NCBI RefSeq assembly: GCF_019399895.1
Contig: NC_091890.1
Span: 1,102,705 to 1,166,704 of the forward strand
From: Cardiocondyla obscurior
Lineage: Eukaryota > Arthropoda > Insecta > Hymenoptera > Formicidae
DNA: 64,000 nucleotides
Direction: 5' to 3'
The notes under the pieces were generated by a model. That model saw nothing but the letters and a program-made list of their open reading frames with translations. It did not search any database and was not told the DNA's origin. The position numbers and the translations under genes are program-made. Every line of letters begins with the position of its first letter. Position 1 is the first letter of the stretch. Below are positions 1 through 14,165 of this stretch, one piece after another.

Positions 1-2511
1 TAATTAACCTGCGGTTCCCGGTCTGCGCTTTTATATCGCGCCGAGGGTACCCGCAACACCGTCTTTATTGCGCTAAAATTCGGTAAACGCTCCGCGGTAA
101 ATCTCCACGCGAAATACAAAGCACGGCATGCGCTTCTCCCCCCCTCCCCCTCGACGAGAAATAAACCAGTTTCGTCTGGACCGAATTGACGTTTTCCTGC
201 CTGAAGTTTCGGGAATATCGCTTCATTATGTAAGCGCCGTAGTATTTGTTCGTCGGGCGATAATTAATAAATCTTAATGATTCGTATCAAAAGCGGGGTA
301 TACGTTATTTAAGTGTTATCAGGATCAGATGTTAATTTAAATCGCAAAATGTTATTAACGGAATGTAATTATCTTTAATTGCTCTAACACAGGCGCGATA
401 TTTAGTATCGTTATAATTATTACGATTATTATTCCTAGTATTTACGACTCAATTCGGTCGCGGCCTCGAAGAAGACTCTCGAGATCCGATCCGGCGATTG
501 CGATGCCCCACAAAAGTCGCGTTCGCGGCGAAGATACCGTCTTAATCACGGCGCTCGCCCCAAAAGGAAGTTGGCCAGTCACGGGGAACGAAGGTCGCGC
601 GTAACATCCCCCGTCGGCGGGAATTTTTCTCGCGAAATTATCATCTCCGACGAGGCGGCCAGTCGCGAACAGTCACCCGATCGAAGTAACCGATAACCGT
701 TTAATGCGCTCATTAAAATAAAATGTAAATCGTACCGCGAACGGCGGACCAAGGTCTGCCGCTTGAAACGTCACTCCGGCCGGGACGGAAAATAAAACGA
801 GCGCGGCGTAGGAGACCATAAGTCGCCACAATTAATATCCCTCGGCCCGCAATAATCTCTCCCGGTGTAGGATCCCCGAACAAGGCGCACGCGAGGGAGA
901 AGACCGAAGGGAGCGAGATACGAAAGGGTGGGAGGAAGGGGAGGTGGGCGCGAGAAAGACCTCCCGATTTTTCCGGTGCTTTTTGCAGCCTGCACGGCAA
1001 CTTTGTTATTGATGGCCGCGAGATGTTGAGCGCGCAGAATAAAGAAGGTAGGCGTTTCCACCCTCGAGTTTCGCCTCGCGAATCCCGCGCAACGATCTCC
1101 GCGCCGCGGACGTTTTTCACTTTACGAGGCTGTTGCTCGCGGGACGGCAACTACCTCGAAGGTAGTGCCCCGCGCACGTCGCCGCGATTCGAGAGCCCCG
1201 TACGTACGTGAGCCGCGCTCGTCGTCTTGTAAAAGTCAATATTTATGAGGGTGCTAACCACCGTCATCGCTCATCCCGACTCGTTAGCCGGGCTCTCCGA
1301 CCGGCGCGGCTTTGTGTTTACATCCGAAGGACAGGCATCCTCTCTTTATTGTCAGCCCTAAAGAAAACACGTCCACCGTCGCGGTGGAGACGCCTGGTGG
1401 ATCCTACCGCCGCTGCTGAATGCGGCCCGGTACGTGCCTGGCCGCAGGCCGCGCCAGAAAACGCATCCGTTTATCAGCATACGCTCCTCGCGCGCAATGT
1501 CAACGAGCCGCCGATCGCACTTTGTGAAAACGCGCGCTGCTTCTTGCCTCGGACTTGCGAAACCATTCCGCGCGCGGTTTTAAATTTAATTTCTTCTGAC
1601 GCGCATGTTTAAATAAAAGTTGGAACTGGGAATCCAAAAGCTTTCGATTTTAATTTTAATTTAATTGATAGGCTTTGGCTATCGTGCAAGAGCAGGATAT
1701 ATTTTTTAAAAATGTAATTGTAACTGCGCGCTTTCATATTAAAAAAAAAAAAAAATATACGTAGGAAATTTGAACGAGCATGCTAGTAGATTGTTTCAAT
1801 TATATAGCTATACGTTGTAAGTACTCAAATAGAGTAGATAATAGTATTCATTTCCGTTTTATATGTAACTATGTACTTTCTCCCGATTGCGGTTTCTATA
1901 TTGAAGTATTGATAATTCAATAATAAACGAGCAAAAATAGACTTTTACGAATTTAAGTTCGGAAATATTATACCGATTAAACTTTCTACTTTCATCTAAA
2001 TTTGCGGGAATTTTCTCGGGTATCAATTCAAAAATTCGCCAAGATATTTAATAAAATGATACGCGCCAGCTTGATTTTTTTTTTTTTTATTTCCTCGTGT
2101 TACGAAATGATCGAGTTAACGGGCGAAAGAAAGGGTCGGCGCAAGGTACAATTTGCGCTCGATCAGTTAACGTCTTTCTCTCGGAAAGGTTGCGGCAACT
2201 CGTGCTATGAATTGCACACGACGGAGAGCGGCGAAGTGCCTTAACAGAAGCGACAGGTGTGCAGCAAAGCAAGGTAAGTCGGTTCACGTGCCGCCATCTT
2301 CCACGGAGCCGCTCACTGTCTTTTACTCGCACGAGGTCGATAAGAACGTACACGCGGTGGGTGACGGATAACGCGAACGTAGATCTCATGCCGGTTAGTA
2401 TCTGATACTTCTCGGACATTTAACCGTGCGATATTCCCGTAAAAATTCTATCTCGGTTTCGCGCGGCGCCTCGGACTTAAGACATTAAATTTAAAAAAAT
2501 TATTGACTCAC
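1..2511 (-). other. Intron downstream of RhoGEF exon 3 (left edge)
   Basis: This stretch follows the splice donor of RhoGEF exon 3 on the minus strand. It is probably intron running off the left edge, since I find no exon continuing the Dbl-homology fold. Positions about 450-1600 are CpG-rich and give open frames on both strands (713-1150 minus, 1208-1612 plus), but none has a recognisable domain. The rest is AT-rich with short poly(A) runs. An alternative promoter in the CpG-rich part is possible but not shown. Confidence 0.4.
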
Positions 2512-2696
2512 CCTTTGGCTGTGCTCCGCGCTGATCCGCGATAGATCCGCGAGGGGTTGGAAGATGACATCGTGGAATTCGGGGTAGCTGCGGGCCAAAG
2601 GACGCGCGTATAATTCTTTGGCACTGCACAACGCCTCGTGATATTCCTCTTCTGCGTGTAACAATTTTTCCGCGGCTCTGTACCTGCGATCTGTAT
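2512..2696 (-). CDS. RhoGEF (Dbl-homology domain) gene, exon 3, start of DH domain
   Basis: The 185-nt exon sits between an acceptor ending TTTACAG and a donor GTGAGT. It joins the previous exon in phase 1 and ends in phase 0, giving 62 residues. It carries AAEKLLHAEEEYHEAL, followed by KELYARPL and then FHDVIFQPLADLSRI. This matches conserved region 1 of DH domains (acidic-Glu-x-x-Tyr helix, then PL) and the following IF-x-x-L-x-x-I helix. DH domains catalyse GDP/GTP exchange on Rho-family GTPases at membranes and the actin cortex. The remaining DH helices and any PH domain lie beyond the left edge. I cannot assign the subfamily. Confidence 0.72.
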
Positions 2697-2866
2697 CTGT
2701 AAAGCAATGATTCCGTTTCGTTAAGATTGTGACATAAATTAATACGATTCTTTTTCTCTCATTAAAATTAAATTTTAAAAAAATTGTTTTATTGTAGACA
2801 TGCTTGGAATTATTGTAATATATTTTTGATATTGTTTATGGGTTTGAAGAAATTAAGATTAATTAC

Positions 2867-3056
2867 CTCCAATCGCGGCAAACTGCCTCGCAGAATCTTC
2901 GATGAGTAGAATTTCGCCGTGCAGGAGGGCCACGTCGGCTGCAGGATCAACCTCGGCCCTCGATCCAGCAAGCAGCAATCGAGGTCTACAAACTCGATAT
3001 TTCAAAAGTATCGGTGCGACCACGGAAGAAATAGCTCCAGGTGACGAGGCCGATAA
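2867..3056 (-). CDS. RhoGEF gene, exon 2 (linker before DH domain)
   Basis: The 190-nt exon follows an ATTGCAG acceptor and ends at a GTAATT donor, 170 bp before exon 3. Read in phase 0 it gives 63 residues plus one base, which joins exon 3 in frame (AIG then DTDRRYR). The sequence starts LSASSPGAISS and continues through LLKYRVCRPRLLL to ALLHGEILLIEDSARQFAAI. I recognise no separate domain; it looks like the region just ahead of a DH domain. Phase agreement on both sides, the short intron and the unbroken frame support a real exon. Assignment to the same gene as exon 1 at 38.4 kb rests on matching phase only. Confidence 0.68.
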
Positions 3057-6000
3057 CTGCAATTAATAAAAATCATAATTAATTAAAAAAAAATGTATTA
3101 AGTAAAAAAAAAGTCAGAAAATAAATTAATTACTCTAATTAAATCGTCGGAATTTTTTTATATATTCAACCCAATCAAGTTCCTAAAAAATTAGCGAAAC
3201 ATCAAAATAATTGGAGCAATAATTCTGCGTCAAGAAATTAATTATTCCCGGCATTATTAATTTTCACGGAACGTCCTTTATTACGACTGGCTCGCGAGAT
3301 GAAAAGTTCGGAATGTCCTAATTACACGGGAGGGAGAAGGAGGGGGAAGATTCGCCTTGTAAAATGTGTCGGATGTCGAGGCCGGACGTCTCATAACTTC
3401 GCACGGTAGCCCCGGCGGGTTAATCGCTGAAATCTCGGTTGAGAAACGCGAAAACGGTGCATAATTAAACCGGGCCCGCGCGATATTTATGGCCTGACAA
3501 TGTAAGCGGCGGCGTGAAAGGGTATCAGATAAATTTTTCGAGAGCCCGAAAGCAAAACATCGTGCGTCGACCTTTCGGTGGACCCGCGCGGGTCCAGCGG
3601 GTTCACGTACCGTGAAAGGCAGAAATGGCGTACGCCGCGGCGGTGCAGAGCGATTCCGCGAACGTCCGTCGCGCATGAATATGTATATACGATAATTGCC
3701 CGACCGTAATTCGCGCGAATTCTCCAAAAGTTCCTGACACACGTGGAAGTACAGTTGCTTTCTTACGTAATAAATCGACGACTTAACGACCGCACGGCCT
3801 GTTAAAATGCAAATTAACTCTTCCCGAATCTTTAAATGTGCATCGCCGTGACTCGGTTTTGAGATTTTCGTAAGCAATAAACGTTTGTCTTTAAATTGTC
3901 GGGTTTATAATTTTAGAAAGGTACTTCAAAGATGTCTTCGTGCCGAGAAAATTTTTCTTTTCCTCCCCGGCTTTATAAATTCGATCCTACTCGGGACGAT
4001 TTGCGAATACTTCTAACTACAGTAATAGACAAATCCCCAAGTCTTAATATCACATAAATGCAGCGAGATTATACGACCGTTACGTAATATGATACTGCGA
4101 ATCGAAGGTCAGGCTGTTCCGACGTCGCGTAACAAACCACGCGACCGTTTTCACGATCGTAACTAAATGAACGAAGCCGAAGCATCTTAATCGAAGCGGT
4201 AAGAAAACGGGAATGCAATTCCGAGCCTTAGTTTGAGACCTTTAACCTCGCATCATCGACGGCGATTATCGCTGCCCCGACACGTCAACGCAATTTAATC
4301 ATATTTCAGCGATACGGCGATGATCGCTCTATAAAATCATTAAAACGCCATCGAATTTATTAAGCGTAACACACTTTGACAGATATAAAAAAATTTAATA
4401 CGTCCACCTGACGCAATTTACTTCCAATCGCAGACACGCAAAGTAAGAACAGATTTTCTTTTTCTTTTTTTTTTTCCTACGTTCGAATAATTGTCTCGAG
4501 AAAGGGCAAGAGAGATTAAAGAAAATGATACGTTGCGATCGCATAATCTCCAAGCTCGATAATACGATCGCTATGATTCGGTGGAATCCGGCAGTAAGGA
4601 AGCTTACACTTTAAGTACACCGTTAATTAGATTTCTTTTTTTTTCTCTCTCTCTTTCTTCTCTGATACGACGCTGAGAAATGTAAGAATCGTCATTCGGC
4701 GCGTTTGAGACTGACTGTATAACCAACTACGAATAATTCCCGCGATACCGATAAAAAGCGTTGGTCATCCATGACCCTGCGACAGCATTGAACTCTTTAA
4801 AGCGGTGAGTCGTCGAATCGTCATGCGTCGTTAGTCATACAATTTCGCATTCGCGACGGATGGAACTCGAGGTGTTTTCTCTATCTGACTGTCTGTGACT
4901 TGCCCGATTTCAATCTGAATTGCATAACTCTTCTCGCTATCAGATAAGGCGCGTCTGTCTCAAATATTTTCATACGAATGTCTGCAAAAAATACTATCGG
5001 AGTGTTGTCCCTAAAGTTTTTGTTTAAAAAAACATAAAACAAAAATGAGAAATATTTGTTAACGTCGCAGCTTGTTAAATTCATTCACGATGATACGCGA
5101 CGTCGGGAAGATTCACGGCGGCGTCCTCGCGGAGTAATGTCCTCGCGAGATTCTCCGATCTTGTATTTATGCGGAGAACGCGTTATCCCTCCTCTCGGGC
5201 GGACGCACCACGCGTGTACGTGGTCGAGCGGAGAGAGAGGAGACCGCGCCGTCCACTCTCGCTTTTAATAAAGCCAAACCGGAATCGTAAAACTGAATCT
5301 AAATTGCATAATTATACCGGTCTCTCCCTCGCTCCAACGTAGCTCTTGCATCCCTCCCCTCCCCCCTCCCCTTCCCCTCCTCCCGCCCTGTTTCTTTCTT
5401 TTTATTTTATTTTTTTTCCTTTATTTTTCTGCGAACCTCTTTTTCAACAATCTTTCTTTGAATACTTAAATCTGCTCTATTCTTTTTCGTATAAAAATCA
5501 ACTGCGCCGGCATGAAGTGAAAACACAATGAGCCGATCGACGTCGTTATAATACCGACCGCAGCCGCGACTTTCACTGGCTCTTTTTTTTTTTTTCTTTC
5601 TTTTTTAAATTAAATCTAAGGGACAAAACAAGATTATCATGCATTCTTTACAAAAAGACTCGAGCCGTTCGAGGAGCAAAAAGGTAACAATCGACTGGAC
5701 GATGCGGCTCATTTCGTCCTTCGACCGAGCGGAAATGACTTTTCGAGGGGGGCTGGCTCCCAGAATTTACTTTCTTCCCGACGCTGCCTTCTCGGCTAAT
5801 TATTCGGTCCGGTGATTTCGTGCGCGTAAAATGAGATTGTCGTATCGAGCGACGCGTCGAGCTGATCTATCCGCGAATCCGCCGACGTCGAACGACGTAT
5901 CGCTCCCTATTGTTTGACGGATCGCTTGCCGATGTCGTTGCGCTTTCCCTGCAAACGCGTAACGTAAAAGCGCGAACCGCGTGCGGATAACGCGTATAAT

Positions 6001-8280
6001 CAAACGCTAGTCGCGACTCAACGATCGTAGTGCTCGGCAAAATTTTTACGAGCTTACCCCACGCACGCAGCTAGGCCAATCGAGAGAGCTCATTTTTTTT
6101 TATATTTTTGCATGGCGTGACAGATGATGGATTTCTATGCGTTAAATAGGAAAACGAGTGTGCGTGCACACGTACAGCGCCCGGCTCGACACGCTTGTAC
6201 GGGCATCCTGTCCCTCCCAGCCTCATTACGAGACAATGAGCGTCGTTACATCGATCACAAGCATTCTGCCGAGACGGAAGAGAGTGGACTGTCTCGCGTG
6301 AGCGGTGTAGTGGATTTCGAGCTCCCGACATGTTCGCAAGCCCTCGAAGGTAAAGTATTTTCTTGTACGAGAAAGATTCTTGTAATTAAAAACAGTCGCA
6401 AAGTATTTTTTTTCTCTTTTTTTTTTCTAATTACAAGATTATTTTTCAAATAAAGAATATTATTTCGACATATTTATTAGGAGTTAAAAAAGCATTTAAA
6501 AATATTCTACGAAATAGAAGTATTATAATCAAAATTGCCAGACCTGCGACGAGGACGGAAAGGAAGAATCGAGCGGCAGTCGCGATTAATTTCCGCAGAA
6601 GATGGGCCGCAGAAGAAGAAATTCGCTCCGAGATAATACGCAAGAAACCGCTAATCGTTTTACGTAATAGAATGCGCGAAGATATTGCGAGAGACCGAAA
6701 TCTTTGTGATACAATTTTCCGTACTCGTGTGCAAGTTTCCTCGTAACGTAAGTTACGAGCTAAGTGCGGACAGACCCGAGTAATGTCACCGATGTAATCA
6801 TATTTATCCAGACATTTCGTTCAACGGAGAAACTCGCGTACCCAAGTCGCGTGCATCAAAAGCGCATTTATTTGTCCTAGCAATCGCAATTAAACAGATT
6901 AGACCGGTAAACGAGTGAAAGCTCTTTCGACGTAAAATCCAAAAAGTCACAATATTATTACGTAAAATCATAATTTTATCTTTAAAGAAACCATAAATTC
7001 CGTGTAATCAGATTTCGCGTTAATTTCCGTGAAATTATTCTCATTACATTGTCAGCGTATTTTACGCCATCAGCAATGTGTTCTTTTTTCTTTTTTTTTC
7101 TTTTTTTTATACGATCACAAAGAAGCTAAAGGAGCTTTCACTCGATGTTCAGCAGCGCAAATAGTTGTTTAAGCACCGTCGCTCGTTACCGAAGTCAAAT
7201 TTGTCACTTTAGTAAATCACATCTCCGACGTCATTATTCATTCAGCCACGCCGGAGGAGAATTAGAATAGAATGACTACAGCGGATGATTACTCGAGCCG
7301 AGCGTGTGCTCGACATTATTTCATAAACATTGTCCGACTGATAGAGTCCACTTCTCTCAAGGCATTTCACTACAGCGCGCTGTTATCTTCGCCGGGATAA
7401 TGTGACACTTGTCTCGTAAGAACTTAAACAGAGGCTCCCAATCGCGCGAGCGATAAAGTCTCGCGAATAATGCACGCTCGGATTACGTATTGGAGATTAG
7501 TTAAGCAAAGAGATAAACGTGGGCGACAAAACATTTATAATATCCCGCAAAAATTATTTCCAAACGATACCGAAGAATATAAAAATAAATAATTGACTTC
7601 CAAGAAGAGAAAGAAAATTTTCTGCTGGAATTAATAAATGACTTGAAAAGGAAGTTTCACTATTTTAGATAAATTGTGAGATAAACCTCGCGAACACGTT
7701 TGAGTAAATGACTTTTTAATAAGACTGTAGTAATGTTTAATAAATTAAAAAATAAACTAATTAGAAAATCTGTTTTTTTTTTTTTCTCTCTATCTCTCTT
7801 TTTTTCTCTCCCTCATTGTTGGTTAATTTTTCTGATTACTATCAAGGCTTGTGATTAATCGCGAAATTCGTTAAAACGCACCCAACGTAGCTAGTAAATT
7901 TTTAGCAGTTTGAGAGCCATGATTGTCATGTAACCGAGAGAACGAAGGCCATTCTCGGTAACTATATATAGTTTTACTCTCCGAGGTGGCATGGGCTGCA
8001 GTGTAAGCGCGCACATATGTGTACGCGGTTATGCCTATAAAATATAGGTCGCTTCAAAATACCGCCACATCGCTGATGTAACGTTCTTACGAAAATTCTA
8101 TTTCGCGCTGATGAAACGTGTCCTTAATTTCACGCCCTGATAAAGCTCGTAACGGAAAAACAATTTATACTTGGCAAATCGTACCACATAAAAGAGTAAT
8201 ATTAACTCTAAATATTAATACTTTCTTCAAAAAATAAAAAAATAAAAAAAAAGAGAACTTGTGTGAGAGACCGAAACAAG

Positions 8281-8556
8281 GTACGCCGCCAGATAAACCT
8301 GTTGCTAGCTTTTTAAATAATTACACAAAATAATTAAACGATAACAAGCTACAAATCAAGGAAGGCTAAATCGATCCCGAGTAAGAAGAGAGAAGATGTA
8401 ACTTTGAAAACAACAGTACGCCGCCAGATAAATCTGTTGCTATCTTTTTAAATAATTACACAAAATAATTAAACGATAACAAGCTACAAATCAAGGAAGG
8501 CTAAATCGATCCCGAGTAAGAAGAAAGAAGATGTGCCTTTGAAAACAACAGTACGC
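8281..8556. repeat. Tandem duplication, 2 copies of ~135 bp
   Basis: The unit starts gtacgccgccagataaa at 8281 and again at 8416, nearly identical throughout. A truncated third start appears at 8551. The unit contains AT-rich sequence and a short purine tract. No coding potential is seen. Confidence 0.9.
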
Positions 8557-10419
8557 CCGCGTTACACGTGCGCCACCAACGCGAAGTTTAAAGCTACTGT
8601 CCACGTGTTTAAAAATACAGCGAGAAAAAAAGAAAAGGAAAAAAAAAAAATGTTCACGCGTCGTGTGAATACGTTGTAGGTTCTAAGCCTCGCCTATGGT
8701 TAGAGCGACCAAACGACTGATTCGCCGAACCGCTCACCTTTCGCTTAAGAATCGAAACGAACCGCGACCGACTGCCACGACGACAAATAAACGCAAACTA
8801 TGCGAGCTTAGACGGCGGCGAGAGAGATCCCTTTTTCCCGAAGTGATCGCGCGCTCCGCTCCGATTCGTGAGAACAAGCGTGAATGAAAAATCGCCATTC
8901 AACGCGCACGATCGATTCGGCGATGTGTGCTGCATTAAACATGCACGATCCTGAAAAGCGTCGTCCCCCCCCGACTGAAATCGCTCGGCGCGTGAATTTT
9001 CGACGAACGCGGATTTTTCTGCGTTTCAAATGGCAAACGTGACTGCGACGCTCGGAAAACTCGACTCACTCGGATAATAAGATCGAACGCGAGATAGAAG
9101 TCGACTGCAGGCCGCGAGATGTGTTCTCGATATATATTTTAATTATTAAAGTTAAAGTTTTTTTTTAAATAATTGTGTGTGATGAGGAACGATACCGTCG
9201 CATATATGAGGTTTCGCGTCGTAAGAAAAGGATTCATGAATTTATAAAACAAGGTTTTAAACCGGAGGACCCGTAGAACTAAGAGCTTCATAGAATTAAG
9301 AATTTATGGCATCGAGAATAGAATCTATGGTGGTAAATAGCTTTCCTAAAGCTGTCTGGAATTAAGAATCTATTAAATCAAGAGGAGACGTAGGATACAG
9401 ATTTCTACGAAGTATAGCTCCGTGATTTAGTCAAATAAAACATACGCCGGATTAAAAAAAAAAAACAAATCCATAAAATCCATAAAATCAAGAGTTTGAC
9501 GTTGACATACGCAGACTTAAATATTATTCTCGGTATTATTATTTCAGAAGATATGCATCCGGATTTATGCCTTTCGAAAAATTTACATAAGTTATTTATA
9601 TCAGCATAAATACGTACTTAAAAAATTATTTTCTAATACGTAACACGATGTTAAGTATTTAATCTTATTATTTTTTAATTCAACACTGTGCTTCGTAATG
9701 CCGCGATTATCAATCGAATTATGAACGTGGCTCGACAAATTCATAATTAACATTTCTTCTAAAAATTATATAAAAAAAGTTCGAGAGAAAAAGAAGAGAG
9801 CAACAACAGCAAGAGTTATTTTCTTCTGCCCTAGAAATTGCACCAGCTAACACGCGGAAACTTTGACGCGATGATAATAAAGCAATTTTTATTCTTCTGA
9901 GTAGAAAGCTGTGACCTGCAAAACGAGTGACAGGAAGCGCGGATTCAACGGAATTTCCGCTAGTTAAGTTTCGAGGCTAAAGCTCTTAATGACACTGTTT
10001 ACGCTTTATGTGATCTAGCAGTAGATACAGGGACGTAGAAACGTCTTTTTACATTGAAAACAATACGTGAGCTATTAAAGTCCAAAGGGAGAGTGCAAGA
10101 AAAAAGGCGCACTCGTCTTACTTTTATTATTACGTCTACAAATATTTCTATTGAAGAATATTTGCGGGCCGCAGTCGAGCTCGTTACTTGCAAATGAATT
10201 AAGAAAGAGAAGTCCATTGAGAAACTAATTTTTTTCTTTTTATTTTATTTATTGAAATTGCCGTTAGAGATTCCAATTTGAGCATCGACTTAAATAAAGC
10301 TCGACTTTAATCTACGCGATAAGCAATAAAGGGATTTCTTTTTCGAGAACAATAGACACATTCTCGGCACGGTGATACATAATTCTTGCAGATGGGACAG
10401 GCTTAAATGAATCACACCT

Positions 10420-11410
10420 AGATGTGCATTACGGCCTCGTTCCTAAGGACACGCGCGACCCTACGGCTAATTCCGCTCCCTCGGATCATCGCGCCTTGTC
10501 TCTCTCTCCTATTTCCGCGCTAATAGCAGCCGCGAGATTAGCAGCGCGAATAACGACACTCGGTTGCAGAGGCGGTGATTATCCTCGCGACGACGATTTC
10601 AACGTGGCCCGGTTTGGCGAAGGAGTTCCGTTTACGTCTCGCTTCGCGCGTCCACGGCCGCGTGATTCATAAACCGGCGCGGATCATCGTTCCTCTCTTC
10701 GCTCTCTTTCTCTCGTGTCTATATCTCGCGGCGCGATTGCGGGGGCCACCTCGTTTTCCCGAGACGATAGCGATCGGACGTAGGTGCTTTTCCGTTTTGT
10801 TTACCCCGCCGGAGGAAGAAAAGCGAATTTTTCCGAGACGCACGTAATTTCCAGAGCGCGCCGCAAAGATCAACGAGAACACCTTCGCGTCGTTCACGCG
10901 CCGTACGAACGCGCTCAAACGTGACAACGGCCTGTGTTTGGCTATCCATAAATTCCGATTATCGAAGGACGGCGAATTGTATGTGTTATTAATGGCAAAT
11001 TCCGCGCGTATATGCTACGCCGGGGCACGGCCGTTTATTATCGGCAACGCACGGCGACGTGCGGCGCGCACGAGGTTTCCTGGCCTGTCCGAGATAAATG
11101 CGCGCGTTGCGAAATCCGCGATTTCTCGATTTATACCGAGCGTTGTTTGATTGCTTTGTCGGATTCGCGGGCTGTAACTACCTCGGCGTCATTGTCCGTC
11201 TCGCGATGCGCTTTTCGACGCGCGCGGCGGCGTAAATCTCGGGAAGCGAACGCGGTGCGTGCATCGTCGGCCGCGGCGCAGCGTGTCTAAATTTGCCTGA
11301 CCTAATGGCTAGGGGCCACTGATCTCCATCGTCGAGAGCGAATTTCCTAGAAACGTCATTCCGAAGCGCATAACCGCACGTTACGTTACGTTGCCGTGCG
11401 CGATCGAAAA
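10420..11410. other. CpG-rich block within the giant intron
   Basis: About 1 kb of visibly GC- and CpG-rich DNA with overlapping open frames on both strands (for example 10424-10672 plus and 10667-10927 minus). None of the translations resembles a known domain, and the frames are best explained by few stop codons in GC-rich DNA. It could be an internal promoter or enhancer. Nothing in the sequence proves this. Confidence 0.3.
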
Positions 11411-13648
11411 TAGATTTTTCGCGCAGCCGATAGCTCGTAAAGATCTCTCACCTCTACGTACGGAAATATAACGCGCTAAGCTCTCTGATAATATCTCAAG
11501 CTCGGACTAAGATAATTCTGATGCCTCTGATGCAACATTTTCTATTTTAATTCGAAACTTTAATTATAGGTTTCACAAAAATTTTTCTTTCCTTTTTTCT
11601 TTCTTTTTAAATTTAAATTAAATTTTTTAATTAAAAATTAAATTTTAAATTACAGCCAAATTCATAACTTGAAACACGGAAACGAATTCTACTTCTTTTA
11701 CATCGCCTCTGCGTTTACGTAATTATAATAAAAATTGTTAGAAATATAATCGCAGGTGTGCACGCCGTCATAAATAAACGCAAGCAATACTAGAAACATG
11801 ATTTACATAGCGGAGCCAGGACGGGTTAATGAATTGCATTAATTGATCACAGGATAACAGTAAAAAAGAAAAAAAAAAAAAAAAAGACACGCCCATCGTT
11901 TCTTACTCTAGGCCATCAGGACGATCCTTTCTAAGCAAAAAAGGCGAGACGAATGCGCCGCCGGCAGCAAGGACGACTCGCGTGGGTGCCCCCCGACGTG
12001 TGTGCGTGTGCCGATTTAACGGTCGCGGCTTTTGCTAACGTGAAGGATCCGTCGCGTAATAACGGATTAGTCGATCTTTCAAGTCGGGCCGCGCATCAAT
12101 CCCGGTAAAACCTTCACGATATCTCTACATGATAACGGGAACGATCTACGAGCGGCTTGACCTTACGAATCGCCTCAAATAAAATATTAATCATACGTGT
12201 TAATCCACCGTTTAAGCACGGCTCGTTATGCGAAGGTCGGAACCTACGGAGGTTTATACACGGTATTCGCCGCATAAGAGTTGCGAGGTAAACCAACAAT
12301 CGGCATCGCGTACGTTAATATTATCTAATGTTAGCAAAGGTTATAATCCATCGATCGTATCACGATTCTGAATTAATTTTTGCGTTAAAGCCGCTGGAAT
12401 TATTTAGATATAAAAAGTCAGAGCTCCATCGATGTCGAAGTTTCAAAATTGATATCTCTGCCGGCGAGGATTTAATTTTTTTTGTTTTTTTTCTTTTTGG
12501 TTTTTTTGTTACTGGTTTTCTTATCTTGCACAACGATTGCATAACGCCGCGCGTCTCGAGTGAAACGGAGAAAATCGATTAAGAATGTAATGGTATCTGG
12601 CAGTGGAAAATTGGACGAACGCACGCGGCGAAGTCTTCCGTTTAGCCGACCCCGACGGTGATATTGTTATTTCGCAATGGCTCGCGCAGCTGCGATCCAA
12701 CGTACGCCGGGATCTTCTTAAAGACGCAATAAATTTCTATCTGCTTTCTAGACAAGCGTAAAGCAGCTATTTAATGTCACGCACAATGTGCTACAGGCGG
12801 AATGCGTTTGCGGCCGGGAGGGTTTAACGGCCCGCGATTTCCCGATGACGACAAGAAAAAAAAAAGAAAAAAAAAAAAAAGCGCGAACAGACTCGGACGT
12901 TTACTATGCATCCCGCGGTTATTATCGCACTAGATCTCGTCATTGAGAGCGGTGTTCTCAAACGGAGCCGAGGTCGCGGCACGGCATTGAGACGATAAAC
13001 AGTTGACCGTGAAGTGGAAATTAAGAAAGGATTGTAGCGATAGATGCTTCCCGCTGATAAGGTCCGAATCGGACGCCCATCGCCTCGTCTTCTTTTAACT
13101 TCTCGCATTTGCGACTGCTGGACGATATCGCCTCGATATCGCCGCGTGAAGAAGCGCGAAAGCAAAACCCGGCGCCGTGCAAATATTTGCCGTTCGAGAC
13201 TGGACGAGCGTGAAAGAGAAAAAAAAAAAAGAAAGAAAAAAAAGAATCTCCGATGAATTTCACACTCTTAAACAAGGCAACATTTAAAGCGAAAGACGGA
13301 CGGACGGATTGACTGACTGACTGACTTACTAACTGACGTTGCGTGCGTGGAATTTCGGGGCCTCGTTAATGGCATGCAAATTTTATGCGCGCGTTAAAAG
13401 AAGGCACCCGTCGAGGGCGAAGGGCGTTATTCCGCGTACGCGTTTCTCATTTATGCTCTATTTCGTCATCAGCGCGGAGAAAAGTAATCGGTAATCCTCG
13501 CCGGAAACGTATCATTATCCTCGAGTTTGAGACGAGAGCCGACCGAGAACGAAATCCTCGCTGTGTACTCAGGTGCATTTTCAGTTTTCTCCCGGCGCGA
13601 TATTTAATAACACCAATAAACGTTACGCCGACTTCTGTCTTGGCCGCT

Positions 13649-14165
13649 CGCGATTGTACTTTGGCCCGAATCGAATCGAAAAGTCGAATTAAATTTCAAT
13701 CCTCGCCGGCTGAGCGCGAGGGGTCGTTTACGCTTAAAAATCATCGCCGTCATCATTACATTAAAATGCAACATTAAATTTCGTTATTACACTGTTGCTA
13801 ATTCATTGAAGTATTATTCGCGATTGTACTTTGGCCCGAATCAAGTCGAAAACGGCAAAAGTCGAATTAAATTTAAATCCTCGCCAGCTAAACGCGAGGG
13901 GGTCGTTTACGCTTAAAAATCATCGTCGTCATCATTACATTAAAATGCAACATTAAATTTCGTTATTACACTGTTGCTAATTCATTGAAGTATTATTCGC
14001 GATTGTACTTAGACCCGAATCAAGTCGAAAACGGCAAAAGTCGAATTAAATTTCAATCCTCGCCAGCTAAACGCGAGGGGGTCGTTTATTCTTAAAAATC
14101 ATCGCCGTCATCATTACATTAAAAAGCAACATTAAATTTCGTTACTGCACTGTTACTAATTCAAT
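13649..14165. repeat. Tandem repeat, 3 copies of ~170-179 bp
   Basis: The segment cgattgtactt...cccgaatc recurs at 13651, 13821 and 14000. In each copy it is followed by the same run of sequence through cattaaatttcgttac/ttac. Copies differ by small indels and substitutions. Part of the first copy overlaps the end of a chance open frame (13385-13777). Confidence 0.92.

Noticed and set aside
713..1612. Open frames on both strands near the left edge (145 and 134 codons)
   Set aside because: They overlap each other in CpG-rich DNA, lack domains, and do not continue the RhoGEF fold.
3281..3877. 198-codon minus-strand frame just upstream of RhoGEF exon 2
   Set aside because: The translation is Arg/Ser/Pro-rich with no family resemblance, and it has no splice site joining exon 2 in frame. 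It is probably chance in CpG-rich intron DNA.
12114..12299. EGF-like fragment NEPCLNGG on the minus strand
   Set aside because: The later cysteines of an EGF are missing, no splice sites fit, and it lies 30 kb from eys beyond its terminal stop. It is coincidence.
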